Positions 1-9,648 of a stretch of DNA of 64,000 bases are shown piece by piece; position 1 is the stretch's first letter, and the number at the start of each line of letters is the position of its first letter. Source of the stretch: Billgrantia saliphila (GTDB lineage: Bacteria > Pseudomonadota > Gammaproteobacteria > Pseudomonadales > Halomonadaceae); the NCBI RefSeq assembly GCF_002930105.1, contig NZ_PJRN01000008.1, forward strand, positions 165,367 through 229,366, in the 5' to 3' direction. The position numbers were made by a program, and so were the translations under genes. The notes beneath the pieces are model-generated. The model was given only the letters and a program-made list of their open reading frames with translations, ran no database searches and was not told the DNA's origin.

Positions 1-2405
1 CGATTGCGACGGTGGATCAGTGCCTCCTCGCTCTGTGTATCGAAGGCGTCTACCACCTGGGCGATGGGGATGAACCGCTGCTCGGCGCTGCTCCATACCA
101 GGCGATCCTCGAGCCGCGAGACGTCGTGCCGCTCCTCGTCGGGTGGGCGTGCCACGATGGGTATCAGGTGGTCGCCTTCGCGATAGGTGCCGGCGCGCAC
201 CCCCGAAGAGGCAAACTCCAGCGTCTGGGCCAGCTCGTCGCGAGTCACACCGGCGATGCGCGCCCGCTCCTCGTTGAACAGCGGCACCACGACGGTTTCC
301 TGCTCGCGCCAGTCATGCCGCACGTCGATCAGGCTGTCGCTTGCATGCATGATGCCTTGTGCCTCGTTGGCCAACTGACGCAGCTCAGCCGGGTTGCTGC
401 CGTGAAAGCGGGCCTCAATCTGTGCGCCCGCTCCCGGGCCGAACTGAATGCGCTGGGTGCGTACCCGTGCCTCGGGAAACTCGGCGCGAAGCTCGGCGTA
501 GACTTCGGGGTCGAGCTCGTCGATACGCGCGAGACTTTCGGCTCGCACCAGGAACTGCGCATAGGCCGTGTCGGGCTGTTCCGGCGCGTAGGTCAGCATG
601 AAGCGTGTCGCTCCTCGCCCGACGAAGGTCGAGACATGCTCGACGCCGGGTTTTTCCAGCAGATAGGCTTCGATCCGCTCGGCGTCGCGGCGGGTGGCGC
701 GGATATCGCTGCCTTGGGGGAGTTCGTAATTGACGTAGAACATCGGCGTGTTCGAGTCGGGAAAGAACGACTGCGAAACGAAGGAGAACCCCCAAGCACA
801 GGCGACCGTGATCGCGACCAGCAATACGACGGTCAACCCGCGCAGACGCAGCGTCAGCCCGAGAAAGCGGGAATACAGACGATAAAGCCAGCCACCGTGG
901 GGGTCGCCGTCGCTCTGGATCCGCGCCCCGCGGAACAGATAGAAACCGAACAGCGGCGTGACGGTGATGGCCAATATCCAGCTCAGCAGCAGCGAGATCG
1001 CAATCACCGCAAACAGCGAGAACAGAAACTCGCCGGTGACGTCATCCGAGAGGCCGATGCCGGAGAAGGCCAGAATGCCGATGACGGTGGCCCCCAGCAG
1101 CGGGATCTGGGTACGCTTGGCGGCATCGCTGGCGGCCTGTTTGACGGGCTGGCCGCGCTGCATGTCGATCAGCATACCTTCGGCTACGACGATGGCGTTA
1201 TCAACCAGCATGCCCATGGCAATGATCAATGCCCCCAGCGAGACCCGTTCCATTTCGATCTCGAAGATCCACATGAAGAACAGCGTGCCGAGCACCGTCA
1301 ACAGCAGCGTCGAGCCGACCACCATGCCGACACGCCAGCCCATGAATACGCAGAGCACGCCGATCACGATGGCGACCGATGTCGCCAGATTGATCAGGAA
1401 ATCGTTGATCGCCTCGTCGACCACGTGATGCTGCTCGTAGATGGGGTGGAGTTCGACGCCGAGCGGAATTCGCCCTTCGAGCGACGCCAGATGGCGCTCC
1501 ACCGCTCTGCCCACCTCGACGATATTGGCCTCGGCCACCCCGGCCACGGCCAGGGTGAAGGCCGACTCGCCGTCATGACGAATCAGGTGATCGGGCACTT
1601 CCTGGGGCTGGCGGTAGATATTGGCGATATCGATCAACGAGACCTGCTCGGTGGTACCGGGGCGACCGATACGAATCGCCTCGATGTTGGCCACGCTATC
1701 CACGCCGGCACGCGCCACGATCCGTACATGCTCGTCGCCGATGCGCATCGATCCCGCTTGGGTGATCTGGTTTTCGGTCTGGATCGTATTGATTACATGA
1801 TCGATGGGGATACCCAGCGTGGTAAGACGCTCGTTGGGTATCTCGATGTAGATCGTCTCCTCACGCTCGCCCGCCGTAGCCACCCGGGCCACATCGGGGA
1901 CGGTCAGCACTTCACGCTGCAGAAAGCGCGAGATGTCGCGGATCTCGTCGGGCGAATAGCCGGGGGCGGTCACGGCATAGAAGATGCCGTAGACCTCGCC
2001 GAAATCGTCGTTGACCTGGGAGGGCAAGGCCCCTTGCGGCAGGTCGTCCTGGGCATCGTTGACCTTTCGCCGCAGCTCGTCCCAGATCTGCGGCAACTCG
2101 TGGCTGCGATAGTTCGAGGCCACCTCGACCTCGATTTCCGAGCGTCCCGGCATCGAGACCGATTCGATCAGGTCGATCTGCTGCAGTTCCTGAATCGCCA
2201 TCTCCAGGCGCTCGGTGACTTCCTCCTCGACTTCCTGAGCGGTGGCGCCGGGGTATGGCGTGTTGATGATGGCGTTGGGAATGGTGAATGAGGGATCCTC
2301 GAGCTTGCCCAAGTTGGTGAATCCCCAGAGGCCGCCGAACAGACAGACGATGACGATCAGCCAGGTGAGTATCGGCCGCTCGATGGATGACTTGGCGATA
2401 TCCAT
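1..2405 (-). CDS. RND-family efflux transporter, inner-membrane pump (partial, C-terminus beyond window)
   Basis: Proton-driven inner-membrane pump of a tripartite efflux system (AcrB/MexB/TriC superfamily). The reading frame starts at the ATG at 2405 and stays open to the window edge, giving about 801 codons of an expected 1,000-1,050. Visible features are an N-terminal first membrane helix (residues about 12-30), the segment LGKLEDPSFTIP typical of the TriC/COG0841 branch, a porter domain, and a helix block from about residue 335 with the motif GMLVDNAIVVAEG. A second porter half follows before truncation. The adaptor gene ends 15 bases upstream, so the two form one operon. Substrate cannot be read from the sequence. 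The adaptor is frameshifted, so the pump may be non-functional. Confidence 0.93.
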   Translation of the reverse strand, partial: MDIAKSSIERPILTWLIVIVCLFGGLWGFTNLGKLEDPSFTIPNAIINTPYPGATAQEVEEEVTERLEMAIQELQQIDLIESVSMPGRSEIEVEVASNYRSHELPQIWDELRRKVNDAQDDLPQGALPSQVNDDFGEVYGIFYAVTAPGYSPDEIRDISRFLQREVLTVPDVARVATAGEREETIYIEIPNERLTTLGIPIDHVINTIQTENQITQAGSMRIGDEHVRIVARAGVDSVANIEAIRIGRPGTTEQVSLIDIANIYRQPQEVPDHLIRHDGESAFTLAVAGVAEANIVEVGRAVERHLASLEGRIPLGVELHPIYEQHHVVDEAINDFLINLATSVAIVIGVLCVFMGWRVGMVVGSTLLLTVLGTLFFMWIFEIEMERVSLGALIIAMGMLVDNAIVVAEGMLIDMQRGQPVKQAASDAAKRTQIPLLGATVIGILAFSGIGLSDDVTGEFLFSLFAVIAISLLLSWILAITVTPLFGFYLFRGARIQSDGDPHGGWLYRLYSRFLGLTLRLRGLTVVLLVAITVACAWGFSFVSQSFFPDSNTPMFYVNYELPQGSDIRATRRDAERIEAYLLEKPGVEHVSTFVGRGATRFMLTYAPEQPDTAYAQFLVRAESLARIDELDPEVYAELRAEFPEARVRTQRIQFGPGAGAQIEARFHGSNPAELRQLANEAQGIMHASDSLIDVRHDWREQETVVVPLFNEERARIAGVTRDELAQTLEFASSGVRAGTYREGDHLIPIVARPPDEERHDVSRLEDRLVWSSAEQRFIPIAQVVDAFDTQSEEALIHRRN

Positions 2406-2420
2406 ATCCTGCTCCCGGTC

Positions 2421-3478
2421 TTAGAGGCTCTCTTCCATGGGCCGTACGCGAACGTCTTCGGCCAGCAGATGAGAGCCCGCAGCCACGATGCGCTCACCCT
2501 GCTGCAGGCCGGCGAGTACCGGCACCGTCTCACCGTGTATTTCGCCCACCACGACCTGTCGCGGCTCGACGCGCCGCTCATCGGCGCGATAGACCCAGAC
2601 ACGGAAGTCGCCGCCGCTATCCTTGTCCAGAGCGTCGACGGGTATCAGCAGCGCGCCGTGCTCGACCGCATCGATCAGCGAGATCGACACCGACGCCGTC
2701 ATGCCGGGCCGTGCACCACTCTGCTCATGATCGACGATGGCGAAATCGACCTCATAGGTCTGCGCCACTTCGTCCGGCTCCGTGACATGCTCGCGATACT
2801 CCAGCGAGAAGCGCTTCTCCGGCTGGGAGAGCAGTTCCGCCTCGACGGCGAAGCGGTCCGGTTCGTCCACATGGCGAATGAGCGATTCGGGAACGTTGAT
2901 CTTGACCCGAAGCTCCGTCACGTCCTGCACGCGGACGACTGCGGTATTGGGGGCACGTTGCTGTGGTTTTCCACCAGACGGCGCGTGACGAGCGCATCGA
3001 ACGGCGCCTCGATCGAGGTGTAGGAGAGATCCTGCCGGGCGCTGTCTCGCTGCACCGCGGCGAGTTCGTAGTTGGTGCGAACCTCGTCGAAGGTCGACTG
3101 GGCAACCGAGTTGCTCTCGAGCAATTGCCGGGTACGCTGCATCTCGCGTCGAGCCAGCTCATACTCGGCCTCGGCACGCCTGGCTGCCAGCTCGTAGTCG
3201 GTGGCGTCGAGCCTTGCGATCGTCTCGCCGCGAGGAATTACCTCGCCCTGGCGTGGCGGAAGCTCGACCAGATGCCCGCCGACGCGAAACGACAGATCGA
3301 CGGTTCGCACCGCCTCTACCCGCCCCACGAAGCGCCGGCTCGGCACATGGGTTTGAGCACCCACTTCGATCAGCTTGACGACGCGCGGCTCCGGCTCGCC
3401 TGATTCATCGTCGCCTTTGCCGTCGCACCCGGCCAGCGCCAGGAGCAGCAGAGCCCCAACCCCCCATGCCGCTTTCAT
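2421..3478 (-). pseudogene. RND efflux periplasmic adaptor (membrane fusion protein), frameshifted
   Basis: Adaptor subunit of the tripartite pump. The start at 3478 is preceded by a strong ribosome site (AGGGAGGT) and encodes a lipoprotein signal ending LALAGC, so the protein is lipid-anchored. The 5' part (3478 to about 2950) carries the first half of the lipoyl/biotinyl domain and the alpha-hairpin (LARREMQRTRQLLE). It then runs out of frame into a stop. The second half of the lipoyl domain, beta-barrel and membrane-proximal domain (VRVQDVTELRVKINVPESL onward) are intact in another frame, ending at 2421. The break maps to a run of five G at 2949-2953 (plus strand), where one base appears missing. 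It may be a true pseudogene or a sequencing error. Confidence 0.85.
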
Positions 3479-3621
3479 GTCCACCTCCCTGTCGAACGAT
3501 GCAACCCTTGCCGCCCGGCCGTTAACTGACACGAGACGAAGCCGAATCATGCGGGATGCCGAAAACTGCACACTATAGAACACCTACTGGCCCACGTGGG
3601 CATGACCACGTCGACGCCTGC

Positions 3622-3641
3622 ATTCAAGCATACGTTTGAAT
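3622..3641. promoter_or_regulatory. Imperfect 20-bp palindrome, candidate efflux-operon operator
   Basis: ATTCAAGCAT followed by ACGTTTGAAT forms an imperfect dyad with six matching outer bases on each side. It lies in the 265-base gap between the adaptor start (3478) and the divergent membrane-protein gene (3744). Its position and size suit a TetR-family repressor site, but no regulator gene is in view. The rest of the gap shows nothing else I can identify. Confidence 0.3.
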
Positions 3642-3743
3642 TTACTTCATCCCAGCAAGCCAGGGCTTCCTTGAGTTCGGTCGTGCATTTCGTTTCAAGA
3701 CGCTACGCTATGTAAACATTCACACCGGAAGTGATGACGCCTC

Positions 3744-4895
3744 ATGGCCGACGCGAGACCGGACCAGGAATACGCTCCGACCCCCAGCCGAATGGAATGC
3801 TGGGCGGCCGCCCTACTGCAGCGCTGCAGTGCCGGACCGGCCTCATCGCAGCGAACACCCGCTGAACTCGAACGCACCACACGGCGCAGGGTAGCCTGCG
3901 CGGCATTGGCCGGGATCATGTCGGGTGGTCTCATCGGTGGGATGGAGTGGTATCTGGGCCAAAGCATGCTCGGCGGCATGGAGGACACGGAACCGGGTGC
4001 GCAATGGCCCTACTGGAGTGGCTTCCTCGCCCTGGCCGGGTTGATCAGTGCGGGGGAAATCGCTTTCCTCTACTGGAATTCATTGCATGGCGTTGCCGTC
4101 ATCAGCCGACTGGCCGACACCCCGCTGGGCGGTAATCCTCATGCCCGCCTGGTCCTGCACGGCCTGTCCCGTGTCGCCCTGGAATTTCCCAGTCCGCGAC
4201 ATCGCTTCTACGGCATCGACCCCTATGCCCAGATGAATCGCTGGCGGCTCATCGTCATGGCGGTGATGTATCGCATGAAGGTAGGCGCCAGCAGCTTCCT
4301 GCTGCGTGTGCTGCTACGTCGCCTGCTGGGCCGGGCAGCACTTCGTAGCCTGCTGCCGCTGGTCACCGGGCCGCTCTATGCCGCATGGAATGCCGCCATC
4401 ACTTGGCGCATCATGCTCCGAGCCAGGGAGCAGGCGCTGGGTCCGCATGCCATCGAGGCACTGCTCGCTGCTCTGGAGCAGGAGCCTTTGAGCGAGGCCG
4501 GGCGCCACGTCTTGCTGCATGCGCTCGGTGAGATGATCATGCGTCATCAGGACGCTCACCCCAATCACGTCTACCTGCTGGCTCGCCTGCTCGAGACTTT
4601 CGATTGCGAGCACCACCATATCGACGTCGACTGGCCGAAACAGCGTCATGTCCTGGGGCGCCTCGAGCGCGGCGAGAGGCGTCGACTTCTGGAACTGCTT
4701 ACCGCCGCCACGGTGATGGTCGGCAAGCCGCACGGCAATCGCCGGCGTTTTCTCGAAGAGCTGTTCGAGGCATGCGACAAGGAGTATCCGACAGAGAAAG
4801 TCCGCTCCTGGCGCCGCCGGTTCCTTGACGGCGAAGCGTTCCGCAGCCGTGGACCGGCTGTGGGACACCCCAGGATCACTCCCTCAAGCGGATGA
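3744..4895 (+). CDS. Predicted membrane protein of unknown function (383 aa)
   Basis: I do not firmly recognise this protein; it may belong to the family named LBF_2804 in public annotation, recalled from memory. The N-terminal 45 residues look cytosolic. Two hydrophobic segments follow at about residues 50-70 and 92-112, and a third hydrophobic stretch lies at about 180-215. The C-terminal half (from about 225) is charged and helical, with many Arg and Leu and a HHHIDVDWPK patch, and resembles a tellurite-resistance TerB-like helical domain only in general character. It is transcribed divergently from the efflux genes and convergently with polB. No signal peptide or catalytic motif is apparent. 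Coding looks sound because base usage matches neighbouring genes. Confidence 0.75.
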   Translation: MADARPDQEYAPTPSRMECWAAALLQRCSAGPASSQRTPAELERTTRRRVACAALAGIMSGGLIGGMEWYLGQSMLGGMEDTEPGAQWPYWSGFLALAGLISAGEIAFLYWNSLHGVAVISRLADTPLGGNPHARLVLHGLSRVALEFPSPRHRFYGIDPYAQMNRWRLIVMAVMYRMKVGASSFLLRVLLRRLLGRAALRSLLPLVTGPLYAAWNAAITWRIMLRAREQALGPHAIEALLAALEQEPLSEAGRHVLLHALGEMIMRHQDAHPNHVYLLARLLETFDCEHHHIDVDWPKQRHVLGRLERGERRRLLELLTAATVMVGKPHGNRRRFLEELFEACDKEYPTEKVRSWRRRFLDGEAFRSRGPAVGHPRITPSSG

Positions 4896-4907
4896 CCTAC
4901 GAAGCGT

Positions 4908-7286
4908 TTAGAACAAGCCCAGTTGGCGATCGATCAGCGCCGTGAAATCGCCCCCGACAAAGGGCAGGATGGCATCTGCCACCGGCTGGAGCTGACGGGC
5001 GACATAGTGTTGGTAATCAATCGACGAGCGCCGTGCCTCCAGTGGCTCCGGTCCCGCCACGGTCATCACATAGCGAATCCAGCCGCCGCTCTGGTATTGC
5101 TGCGGTCGGCCCAATCGTTCATTGAGTTCGTCGGCCATGCGCGCGGCACGCACGTGTGGCGGCACATTGCGCCGATAGTCGTCCAGCCGACGCCGCAAGC
5201 GCTTGCGAAAGACCAGCAACTCATCATGTTCGCCCGCCAGGGTACGTCTCACGAAGTCCTGCACGTAGTCCCGATACGGCTCTCCCAGGAAGATGCGTCG
5301 ATAAAGTTCCTGCTGAAATACCTTGGCCAGCGGCGACCAGTCGGCGCGTACCGTCTCCAGCCCCTTGAACGCCACATGCTCGCTGCCATCCGCCTCGCGC
5401 ACCAACCCGGCATAGCGCTTCTTGCTACCCTCCTCGGCCCCGCGGATGGTCGGCATCAGAAAGCGCCGGAAGTGTGTCTCGAACTGAAGTTCCAGCGCGC
5501 TCGCGAGGCCCAGTTCGCCCGCCAGGTGATCGCGCCACCAGGCGTTGACGCGCTCCGCCAGCCTCATCCCGATGGCCCTGGCTGCGTGCTCCTCGTGTGC
5601 CTGCCCCAGCCACACGAAAGTGGAGTCGGTGTCACCGTAGATAACGGTATAACCTTCGGATTCGATCAATTCCCGCGTGCGACGCATGATCTCGTGGCCG
5701 CGCAGCGTGATGGAAGATGCCAGGCGAGGATCGAAGAAGCGACAACCGCGCGAGCCCAGGACGCCATAGAACGCGTTCATGATGATCTTGAGCGCGTAGG
5801 AGAGCGGCGCGTTGCCCTCGCGCTTGGCCGCTTCTCGCCCCTCCCATACTCGGGCCACCATGTCGGGCAGCGCATGCCGGCTGCGCGAGAAGCGTGCCCC
5901 GCGAAAGCCCGGCACCGTGTCGGCCTCAGACTCCCCCAATCCCACCACCAAGCCGACGGGATCGATCAGGAAGGTACGAATGATGGAGGGATAAAGACTC
6001 TTGAAGTCGAGCACCAGCACCGAATCGTAGAGACCGGGGCGTGAATCCATGACGAAGCCACCTGGACTGTTCTCGCCCTGCTCTCCCCGCCCTTGGAGAA
6101 GGTTGGGCGCCACGTAGCCGAGCCGATGCATGCGCGGCAGATAAAGGTGTGAAAATGCCGCCACCGAGCCACCGCTACGGTCGGCGGGCAACCCCGTCAC
6201 GCTGGCGCGCTCGAGCAGAAAGTCGATCAGTTCGGTCTTCTCGAAGATGCGCAGGACGAGTTCGCAGTCCTTGAGGTTGTAGCGGGCCAGCGCCGGCTTG
6301 TCCTCGGCGAACATGCGATTGATCTCGTCCATACGCTGGTAAGGGTTGTCGATGGCCTTGCCTTCCCCGAGCAGCTCCTGGGCGACATTCTCCAGGCTGA
6401 AGGAAGAGAAGCGCCAGGCTGCCTGACGCAGCGCCTCGATCCCGTCGACGATAAGCCGCCCCGGGGCCGAGGCGAAAAGATGATTGGCGCTGCTTGCGTG
6501 CGCCCGCAGCCCCAGCGGCTCGCCACCTCGACCGAGCAGTAGCGGCACACCCAGTCGTTCGGCGTGCCGCTGCAGCAGCCGCAGGTCGAACTGCACCAGA
6601 TTCCAGCCCACGATGACGTCTGGGTCGTACCGGGCAAACCAGGCATTGATGCGTTCCAGCAACTCAACGCAATCCGCACAGTAGTCGAGGATAAAGTCGC
6701 GCGCACGATCCGCGTCACCGCCTTGCCCGTTCGCCGGCCCCAGCATGTAGACCTGACGCTGGCCGCAACCCTGCAGTGCGATCGAGTAGAGCTCGCCCCG
6801 CTCGTCCGTCTCGATGTCCAGCGAGCAGAGCGTAAGCGGCGGCCGGTAGTCCGGCGCGGGCTTGAGCTGCGCCTCGCCCAGCATGCCATCCGCCCGCGTC
6901 TCGCCCGTGAACGCTACCGGCGCGGTAATGAAGCGTTCCATCAGGTAGCGCTCCGGCGGACGCACGTCGGCCTCGTAGACCTCGACCCCCGCTTCACGCA
7001 GGCGACGCTCGATCCGCATCAGCTGGCGATGCTGCCTGCAGTACAGGCCGAGTATCGGGCGCTGGTGAAAATCCTGCAGATCGAGCGGACGCAATTCCAC
7101 ATCGCGCTCGCCTAGAAGCAGCGTCTCGGCCTGTACCCGTTGTTCGACGGGAACGAAGGCGACCGAAGGCTGCATGGGCAGGCGCACATGGCACGGACCG
7201 GTATCGGTCGCCAGCCAGAAGGTGACCTCGGTACCCTTCGGCGTATCCTGCCAGTGCCGCGTCAGCACGAATCCCCGCTGCTCCAC
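4908..7286 (-). CDS. polB: DNA polymerase II (family B)
   Basis: Family B DNA polymerase used in damage tolerance and replication restart. I place the start at the GTG at 7286, six codons inside the longest frame, because the sequence from there (VEQRGFVLTRHWQDTPKGTE) aligns residue for residue with the start of E. coli Pol II. This gives 792 aa, close to the 783 of E. coli. The proofreading exonuclease is intact: SLDIETDE (Asp157, Glu159), WNLVQFD and YNLKD. The polymerase motifs are intact: DFKSLYPS (motif A, about 427), KIIMNAFYG (motif B, about 500) and YGDTDS (motif C, about 550). The gene stands alone, convergent with the upstream-listed membrane protein gene. I found no LexA box in the 76 bases before it, unlike the SOS-controlled E. 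coli gene. Confidence 0.97.
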   Translation of the reverse strand: MEQRGFVLTRHWQDTPKGTEVTFWLATDTGPCHVRLPMQPSVAFVPVEQRVQAETLLLGERDVELRPLDLQDFHQRPILGLYCRQHRQLMRIERRLREAGVEVYEADVRPPERYLMERFITAPVAFTGETRADGMLGEAQLKPAPDYRPPLTLCSLDIETDERGELYSIALQGCGQRQVYMLGPANGQGGDADRARDFILDYCADCVELLERINAWFARYDPDVIVGWNLVQFDLRLLQRHAERLGVPLLLGRGGEPLGLRAHASSANHLFASAPGRLIVDGIEALRQAAWRFSSFSLENVAQELLGEGKAIDNPYQRMDEINRMFAEDKPALARYNLKDCELVLRIFEKTELIDFLLERASVTGLPADRSGGSVAAFSHLYLPRMHRLGYVAPNLLQGRGEQGENSPGGFVMDSRPGLYDSVLVLDFKSLYPSIIRTFLIDPVGLVVGLGESEADTVPGFRGARFSRSRHALPDMVARVWEGREAAKREGNAPLSYALKIIMNAFYGVLGSRGCRFFDPRLASSITLRGHEIMRRTRELIESEGYTVIYGDTDSTFVWLGQAHEEHAARAIGMRLAERVNAWWRDHLAGELGLASALELQFETHFRRFLMPTIRGAEEGSKKRYAGLVREADGSEHVAFKGLETVRADWSPLAKVFQQELYRRIFLGEPYRDYVQDFVRRTLAGEHDELLVFRKRLRRRLDDYRRNVPPHVRAARMADELNERLGRPQQYQSGGWIRYVMTVAGPEPLEARRSSIDYQHYVARQLQPVADAILPFVGGDFTALIDRQLGLF

Positions 7287-7380
7287 CCTCGCCTCTCTCC
7301 CCACCGGTCAACCGCTACATGTTACCCGGCGCGCAGAGCGCTGTCGTCGCTACCGCCTCACCGGGCGGCCTGGCTTGGGC

Positions 7381-8214
7381 CTATTCCCTCAGCACCGCCC
7401 GGCATGCTTGCGGCAGGGTCCGGCTCGGGCTCGGGTAGGTCTCGGGCCGCGGTGTCGGGACGATGGCCCGGCAGCCTTCGCCAGGAGGCGGCTCTGCCTG
7501 ATCGACGCATTCGTCGGCACCCGGCGGACAGCGCAGCCGGACATGCAGGTGCTCGTCATGGGAGTGCCAAGGGCGCACCCGACGCAGCCATGAGCGGTCA
7601 TCCCATTCGCGCTCGCAGAGGTCCCGCTTGACCGCAGCGTCGACGAATATCCGCGATACCCGGGAGTCGTCCGCAGCCAGGCGGATAAGCTCGGCGTGGC
7701 GATCGCTCCAGCGGCCATCAAGCCTCTGGGTACGGGAATCGACCAGGATCGGCTGATCGATGCCCTCGCGCTGACTGTGATCCAGCAGTGGCAGATCGAG
7801 ACGAAACCAGATATCGACATCCAGCCCGCTCTGGTGGCTGACGTGTCCGTACGGCATCGGCCCTCCACGCGGTTGCGCCATGTCTCCCACCAGAACCGGG
7901 CCGAAACCGGCGGCATCGACTCGGCGTCCTAGATCCTCGATATAGTCGACGAGCACGGGGTGGCCGTAGTGTCGGTTGCGCTTCATGTCGACGGCCTGAT
8001 AGCCAACGCCATCGGCGGGCAACTGCTCGGCGCCCACCAGGCAGGCGCCGCCGTGATGACCGATGATTCTCGGCTCGCCGGGCAGCGGATCGGTGACTTC
8101 CGACCAGTCGTCTGCCGCCGAGGCGGCCGTCGCCCAGAGGGCGGTCACGAGGGATAGGGAGGCGAACAAGGTCACCGCCCGGAACGGGCGGTACGTGAGG
8201 TAACGATAGAGCAT
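7381..8214 (-). CDS. mepA: Penicillin-insensitive murein endopeptidase
   Basis: Periplasmic LAS-type zinc metallopeptidase (M74) that cleaves D-Ala-meso-DAP cross-links in peptidoglycan. The 277-aa product begins with a signal peptide (hydrophobic core about residues 12-30, cleavage near TAASAADD). The zinc and catalytic motifs are visible: GHVSHQSGLDVDIWFRLD supplies His and Asp ligands, and WHSHDEHLHVRL near the C-terminus supplies the second His set. Conserved cysteines (GACLVG, LCERE, RCP) fit the disulfides known for MepA. Length matches the family (about 270-280 aa). It stands downstream of the secreted hydrolase gene on the same strand with a 36-base gap, so the two may be co-transcribed. 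Confidence 0.95.
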   Translation of the reverse strand: MLYRYLTYRPFRAVTLFASLSLVTALWATAASAADDWSEVTDPLPGEPRIIGHHGGACLVGAEQLPADGVGYQAVDMKRNRHYGHPVLVDYIEDLGRRVDAAGFGPVLVGDMAQPRGGPMPYGHVSHQSGLDVDIWFRLDLPLLDHSQREGIDQPILVDSRTQRLDGRWSDRHAELIRLAADDSRVSRIFVDAAVKRDLCEREWDDRSWLRRVRPWHSHDEHLHVRLRCPPGADECVDQAEPPPGEGCRAIVPTPRPETYPSPSRTLPQACRAVLRE

Positions 8215-8250
8215 GTACAGCGATCCTTGGTTGGGTCTACGAAATACGAC

Positions 8251-9429
8251 TCAACGCTCCTGACGGGCCAACCATGCCAAGCCGGGCCGATAGAGCATAT
8301 CGTGCTCACCCTCGAACAAGACGAGCTCGGCAGGGCCGGACTGGAGGTGCAGCAGCACCGAGGCATCGGCCTCGGCGAAATGGGGGAACTCACGGTCGCC
8401 GTGAGTCGAACGTTCACGCAGCCCCTCAGGCACTTCACGATCCTCCATGAGTTGGTCGATCTGTTCCTGGGATATGCGATCCTCCTCGGCGGCCAGATCG
8501 TTGAAGGCCCGCAACGCCTGAGATGGCGGAACGGTTTCATCGCCGATGCCATGGGCAATGAGAATGCGAAGCTCACCGGCCACATCGGGCACGTGCTCCA
8601 CCGGGCTGCGCTTGAGGCACTCTTCATGCGCCTCGCTGCCCTCTTCCGGCACGCCGCCGCAGGCGTCAGCAATCTCCCCCGCGTACTTCTCGCCGCGCTC
8701 GTCGTTCCACTGATACCAGTTGACGAGATCGTAGACGGGTACCCATACCGAAACGCCGGCAAAGACGTCGGGATGTCGACTGGCGAGATGCAGCGCATTC
8801 ATCGCGCCACCGGAATATCCCAGCAGATAGATACGCGCTTCGTCGACATTGGCATTATCGCGGGCGTAATCGAGGGCATCCTCCATATCGGAAATGGCCA
8901 GATCGGAGGCGGTCGACTCGGGGCGTCCATCGTTCTGACCGCGAAAATCGGGATGCATGAAGACCCAATCGTTGGCGACGGCAAACTGGCCCAGCGGAAT
9001 ATCGATATTCTGCAGGTAATCGGTACTCCAGCTATGGAGCACCAGCAGCAGCGGTTTCGCCTCCTCCGAGCCGGAGTCGTAGTACAGCGCGGGCTGTTCG
9101 GCATCGTCGGCCGACGCCGGGATCTCGATCTGCTCGACTTCGGGCACGAGCTCGTTCCAGGTCTCGATGTCGGCCTCGACCAGCCCGCCCGGAAATTCGG
9201 TGACCCGCAGGTGTTCGCTGGGGTGTTCGAGTTCTTCCGCCTCGCTGACACCCGCCGCTTGCTCATCGGCATGAGCGAGGCTCGTGGTGCTGGCCGTCGC
9301 CAGCCCTAGCGTCAACAGCAGTGCGCGTCCCAGCCGTGGGTCGTCCTTCAGACGGCAACTGGAAAACGGAGCGCAGAAGAGGGCAATGGCATCAAGCCGG
9401 GACGTGATAGCGGCACGCGAATATGGCAT
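8251..9429 (-). CDS. Secreted alpha/beta hydrolase (prolyl-oligopeptidase-like)
   Basis: Predicted exported serine hydrolase of 392 aa. The start at 9429 has an excellent ribosome site (AAGGAG, seven bases ahead). The N-terminus is unusual: about 34 residues precede a hydrophobic signal core (RALLLTLGLATASTT) with cleavage near SLAHADEQ. The catalytic fold is evident from LLLVLHSW, the oxyanion region HPDFRGQNDG, the nucleophile elbow GYSGGAM (Ser206), an acid in HGIGDETVPP and a histidine in EGEHDML. This layout matches prolyl oligopeptidase or esterase families, but the substrate is unknown. A pair of cysteines (ADACGGV, HEECLK) may form a disulfide, consistent with export. Confidence 0.88.
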   Translation of the reverse strand: MPYSRAAITSRLDAIALFCAPFSSCRLKDDPRLGRALLLTLGLATASTTSLAHADEQAAGVSEAEELEHPSEHLRVTEFPGGLVEADIETWNELVPEVEQIEIPASADDAEQPALYYDSGSEEAKPLLLVLHSWSTDYLQNIDIPLGQFAVANDWVFMHPDFRGQNDGRPESTASDLAISDMEDALDYARDNANVDEARIYLLGYSGGAMNALHLASRHPDVFAGVSVWVPVYDLVNWYQWNDERGEKYAGEIADACGGVPEEGSEAHEECLKRSPVEHVPDVAGELRILIAHGIGDETVPPSQALRAFNDLAAEEDRISQEQIDQLMEDREVPEGLRERSTHGDREFPHFAEADASVLLHLQSGPAELVLFEGEHDMLYRPGLAWLARQER

Positions 9430-9612
9430 GACGGCTCTCCTTCCTTGGCGGGCTCACGTTCCAATGTAGACCCAGGCGGCGAGATCCGACAGCGCTCCTG
9501 CCTCGAAAGGATCGTTCCATCCCCGTCCAAGCCAGCAAGTGCTCGGGTAAGACTTCACAGGCTCAGGAGTAGGGCCCATGGCAAATATCGTTCGTCGCGT
9601 CTGCTACGCTAG

Positions 9613-9637
9613 CCGGCCCACGCTCAGCGTGGGCCGG
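9613..9637 (-). terminator. Hairpin after lipoprotein gene
   Basis: A perfect 11-base stem (CCGGCCCACGC / GCGTGGGCCGG) with a three-base loop lies 12 bases beyond the stop of the lipoprotein gene. No T-run follows, so it may be a stabilising 3' hairpin or a weak terminator. The remaining sequence up to the hydrolase start holds nothing else recognisable. Confidence 0.55.
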
Positions 9638-9648
9638 GTGGTACCGCG

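Noticed and set aside
12..2291. A 759-codon open frame on the plus strand
   Set aside because: It is antisense to the RND pump gene, whose protein has clear family motifs. The plus-strand product is low in complexity and lacks any recognisable domain, as expected for antisense frames in GC-rich DNA.
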